Positions 62,398-64,000 of a stretch of DNA of 64,000 nucleotides are shown here, piece by piece; position 1 is the first letter of the stretch, and every line of letters starts with the position of its first letter. This DNA comes from Raineyella sp. W15-4 (GTDB lineage Bacteria > Actinomycetota > Actinomycetes > Propionibacteriales > Propionibacteriaceae), in NCBI RefSeq assembly GCF_033170155.1, contig NZ_CP137079.1, positions 496,001 to 560,000 of the forward strand, written 5' to 3'. The notes beneath the pieces are model-generated. The model did no database searches. It was not told where the DNA came from and saw only the letters and a program-made list of their open reading frames with translations. Made by a program: the position numbers and the translations under genes.

Positions 62398-64000
62398 ATG
62401 AGTAGCTACCGACAGAAGAAGCGACCCGCGGCAGAGGATGAGAAGCGCAACTGCGTCCTCTATCTTCGGGTGTCGACCGCCAGCCAGACGTACACCGCAC
62501 GCGACATCAGCAAGGACGGCAACTCGATCGCCGTCCAACGCGAAGAGACGATGGCCAAGGCCAACGAGCTCGGGCTGGTCGTTGCCAAGGAGTTCGTCGA
62601 ACCGGGCCGCAGCGCCCAGACGATGGAGAAGCGCCCGGTCTTCCGCCAGATGTTGGCCTACGTCTCCGAGCATCCCGAGGTCGGCGCGATCATCGTTTAC
62701 AGCCGCTCACGTGCTTTCCGCAACGTCGAGGACGCCATGCTCACCCGGCGCAACCTGCGCATGCTCGGCGTCAAGCTCATCTCCACCAAGGAGGACTTCG
62801 GCGACAGCTTCGAAGGCGACGCCATGGCCACCATCACCGATGCGATGAACGAGCTGCAGTACCGCCTCAATGGCCAGGACGTGAAGCTCAAGATGGCACA
62901 CAAGGCAAAGAACGGCGGCACCATCACCCGCGCCCCGATCGGCTACCTCAACACCCGCATCACCATCGACGGCCACCTGGTCAACAGCATCGGTATAGAC
63001 AACGAACGAGCGCCGCTAGTCAGGCTCATGTTCGAGCTCTACGCCACGGGGGAGTACACCATCCCGCAGCTCACCGAGGCCATGCAGGATCAAGGACTCG
63101 AAGCACGGCCCACCGGCCGGCACCTCGCCCCACGTCCGATCACCCGCGACACCGTCGAGCGCGTCCTGGGCGATCCCTACTACGCCGGGTGGATCTACTA
63201 CGACGACCAGCTCTACGAAGGCCGCCATGAAGCCCTCGTCGACCAAGAGCTCTTCGACCGTGTCCAGGACGTCCTCGACGCCCGGTCGGGGATCGGCATG
63301 CATATGCAGGTCCATCACCACTACCTCAAGGGCATCCTGTGGTGTGACCGCTGCCATGAAGCCGGACGAGAGAACAGGCTCATCTACATGGAAGCCAAAG
63401 GCGGCCAGTATGCCTACTTCTTCTGCGTGGGACGCTACCAACACGTCTGCGACTTGCCCTTCCTCCGGGTGGAGGCCGTCGAAGACGCCATCGAGCGTCA
63501 CTACACCACGCTCCCTCTGCCAGCTCGCTACGGCGATAACCTCCGTGCCGCTCTCGAAGAGGCCATGGATGCCCAACAGCACATCCAGCACGATTTGGTC
63601 ACCAACCTGACCCGGGAGTTGGCGAACCTAGACGAGCAGGCCGATCGGCTGCTCCACGCCCTTATGAACGGCCTGTCCGCCGAGGACAAGGTGCAACGGC
63701 TGCTGAACGACATCCAGCTCAAACGCCGCAGTATCGAAGGCCGGATCGCTCGAACCGAAGATCACCTCACCGAAGGACTGGAACTCACCAAGACCTGGAT
63801 CACACTGGCTGAGCATCCACAAGACTTCTACGGGCAAGCAGCCCCCGATGTACGGCCCCAGCTCAACCGCGGCTTCTTCCATCGCCTGCGACTCGACCTC
63901 GACGACAGCGGCCGTGTCCAGGTCGAGCATGAGCTTCGCGAGCCGGTTGCCAGTCTCTACCGAACGGCCAATGAATTGTCCGAAGGGGATCGCTCGCGCC
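62398..64000 (+). CDS. Large serine recombinase, 3' end outside the window
   Basis: At least 534 residues are encoded and no stop occurs before the window ends. The resolvase domain begins NCVLYLRVSTASQTYTARD with the catalytic Ser26. SRSRAFRNVEDAMLTRRNLR contains the conserved arginines. A recombinase domain (GYLNTRITIDGHLVNSI; ITRDTVERVLGDPYYAGWIY) and a zinc ribbon (ILWCDRCHEAG ... FFCVGRYQHVCD) follow. A coiled coil comes next (LVTNLTRELANLDEQADRLL). This is the usual integrase type for excision and integration of actinobacterial mobile elements. ATG 62398 has an AAAAGGAGA site. Confidence 0.95.
   Translation, partial: MSSYRQKKRPAAEDEKRNCVLYLRVSTASQTYTARDISKDGNSIAVQREETMAKANELGLVVAKEFVEPGRSAQTMEKRPVFRQMLAYVSEHPEVGAIIVYSRSRAFRNVEDAMLTRRNLRMLGVKLISTKEDFGDSFEGDAMATITDAMNELQYRLNGQDVKLKMAHKAKNGGTITRAPIGYLNTRITIDGHLVNSIGIDNERAPLVRLMFELYATGEYTIPQLTEAMQDQGLEARPTGRHLAPRPITRDTVERVLGDPYYAGWIYYDDQLYEGRHEALVDQELFDRVQDVLDARSGIGMHMQVHHHYLKGILWCDRCHEAGRENRLIYMEAKGGQYAYFFCVGRYQHVCDLPFLRVEAVEDAIERHYTTLPLPARYGDNLRAALEEAMDAQQHIQHDLVTNLTRELANLDEQADRLLHALMNGLSAEDKVQRLLNDIQLKRRSIEGRIARTEDHLTEGLELTKTWITLAEHPQDFYGQAAPDVRPQLNRGFFHRLRLDLDDSGRVQVEHELREPVASLYRTANELSEGDRSR

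Noticed and set aside
35260-64000. CRISPR array or tRNA attachment site at the island border
   Set aside because: No regularly spaced repeats and no cloverleaf or TPsiC-like sequence could be found; the right junction lies outside the window, so no att repeats can be defined.

Overview
The window is high-GC actinobacterial chromosome: strong actinomycete codon bias, many GTG starts, tight ATGA and GTGA overlaps, and a lysC with an internal in-frame start. Frequent TACG-containing codon pairs and the gene families present suggest Propionibacteriaceae or a close relative, but that placement is an inference. I found no rRNA, tRNA or CRISPR array.

Positions 1-35260 look like core chromosome with some accessory functions. 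After two exported proteins and a small GNAT-like protein come lysC (aspartokinase) and a short-form NAD-glutamate dehydrogenase. Next is a membrane-anchored glycosidase-fold protein, divergent from a three-gene SMC-like operon (jetA-jetB-jetC, the MksFEB/Wadjet type) that lacks the usual jetD nuclease. An enoyl-CoA hydratase and a complete branched-chain amino acid ABC transporter (livK-H-M-G-F) follow, then a toxin/antitoxin-like pair. A HelR-type RNA polymerase-recycling ATPase has a near-consensus rifamycin-associated element (RAE) upstream. A minus-strand operon from 31963 to 25502 encodes a DhaKL-type kinase, an RpiB-like isomerase, a TPI-like isomerase, an EryC-like epimerase, an MFS transporter and an SDR. 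Together they make a coherent route from tetritols or erythrulose to D-erythrose 4-phosphate. A GntR/FCD regulator lies beyond the operon's end, and a perfect 14-nt palindrome sits in front of its first gene. A membrane protein, an AhpD-fold protein and a YbdK-type carboxylate-amine ligase complete this half.

From about 35260 to the end the sequence is a mosaic genomic island. It seems to begin inside a decayed PEBP (YbhB/YbcL) gene. It carries defence-like and unrecognised genes with lower and variable GC: a PD-(D/E)XK-like nuclease paired with an unknown 487-aa protein, a RloC-like zinc-hook ATPase, and a type I restriction locus collapsed into an hsdM-hsdR fusion with a frameshift. A perfect 249-bp inverted repeat carries two copies of an XRE regulator and brackets a GNAT/membrane-protein pair. 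A phosphoribosyltransferase/DprA-like pair is broken by a stop codon, and an IS110 relic lies further on.

From 54917 to the right edge is a mobility module: small membrane proteins, a VirD4/TraD-like coupling ATPase, a replication-relaxation protein, an SPPY-type DNA methyltransferase, ArdA, a small DNA-binding-like protein and a large serine recombinase that runs off the window. The methyltransferase and ArdA suggest the element protects itself from host restriction on transfer, while the left part of the island holds resident and partly broken defence cargo.
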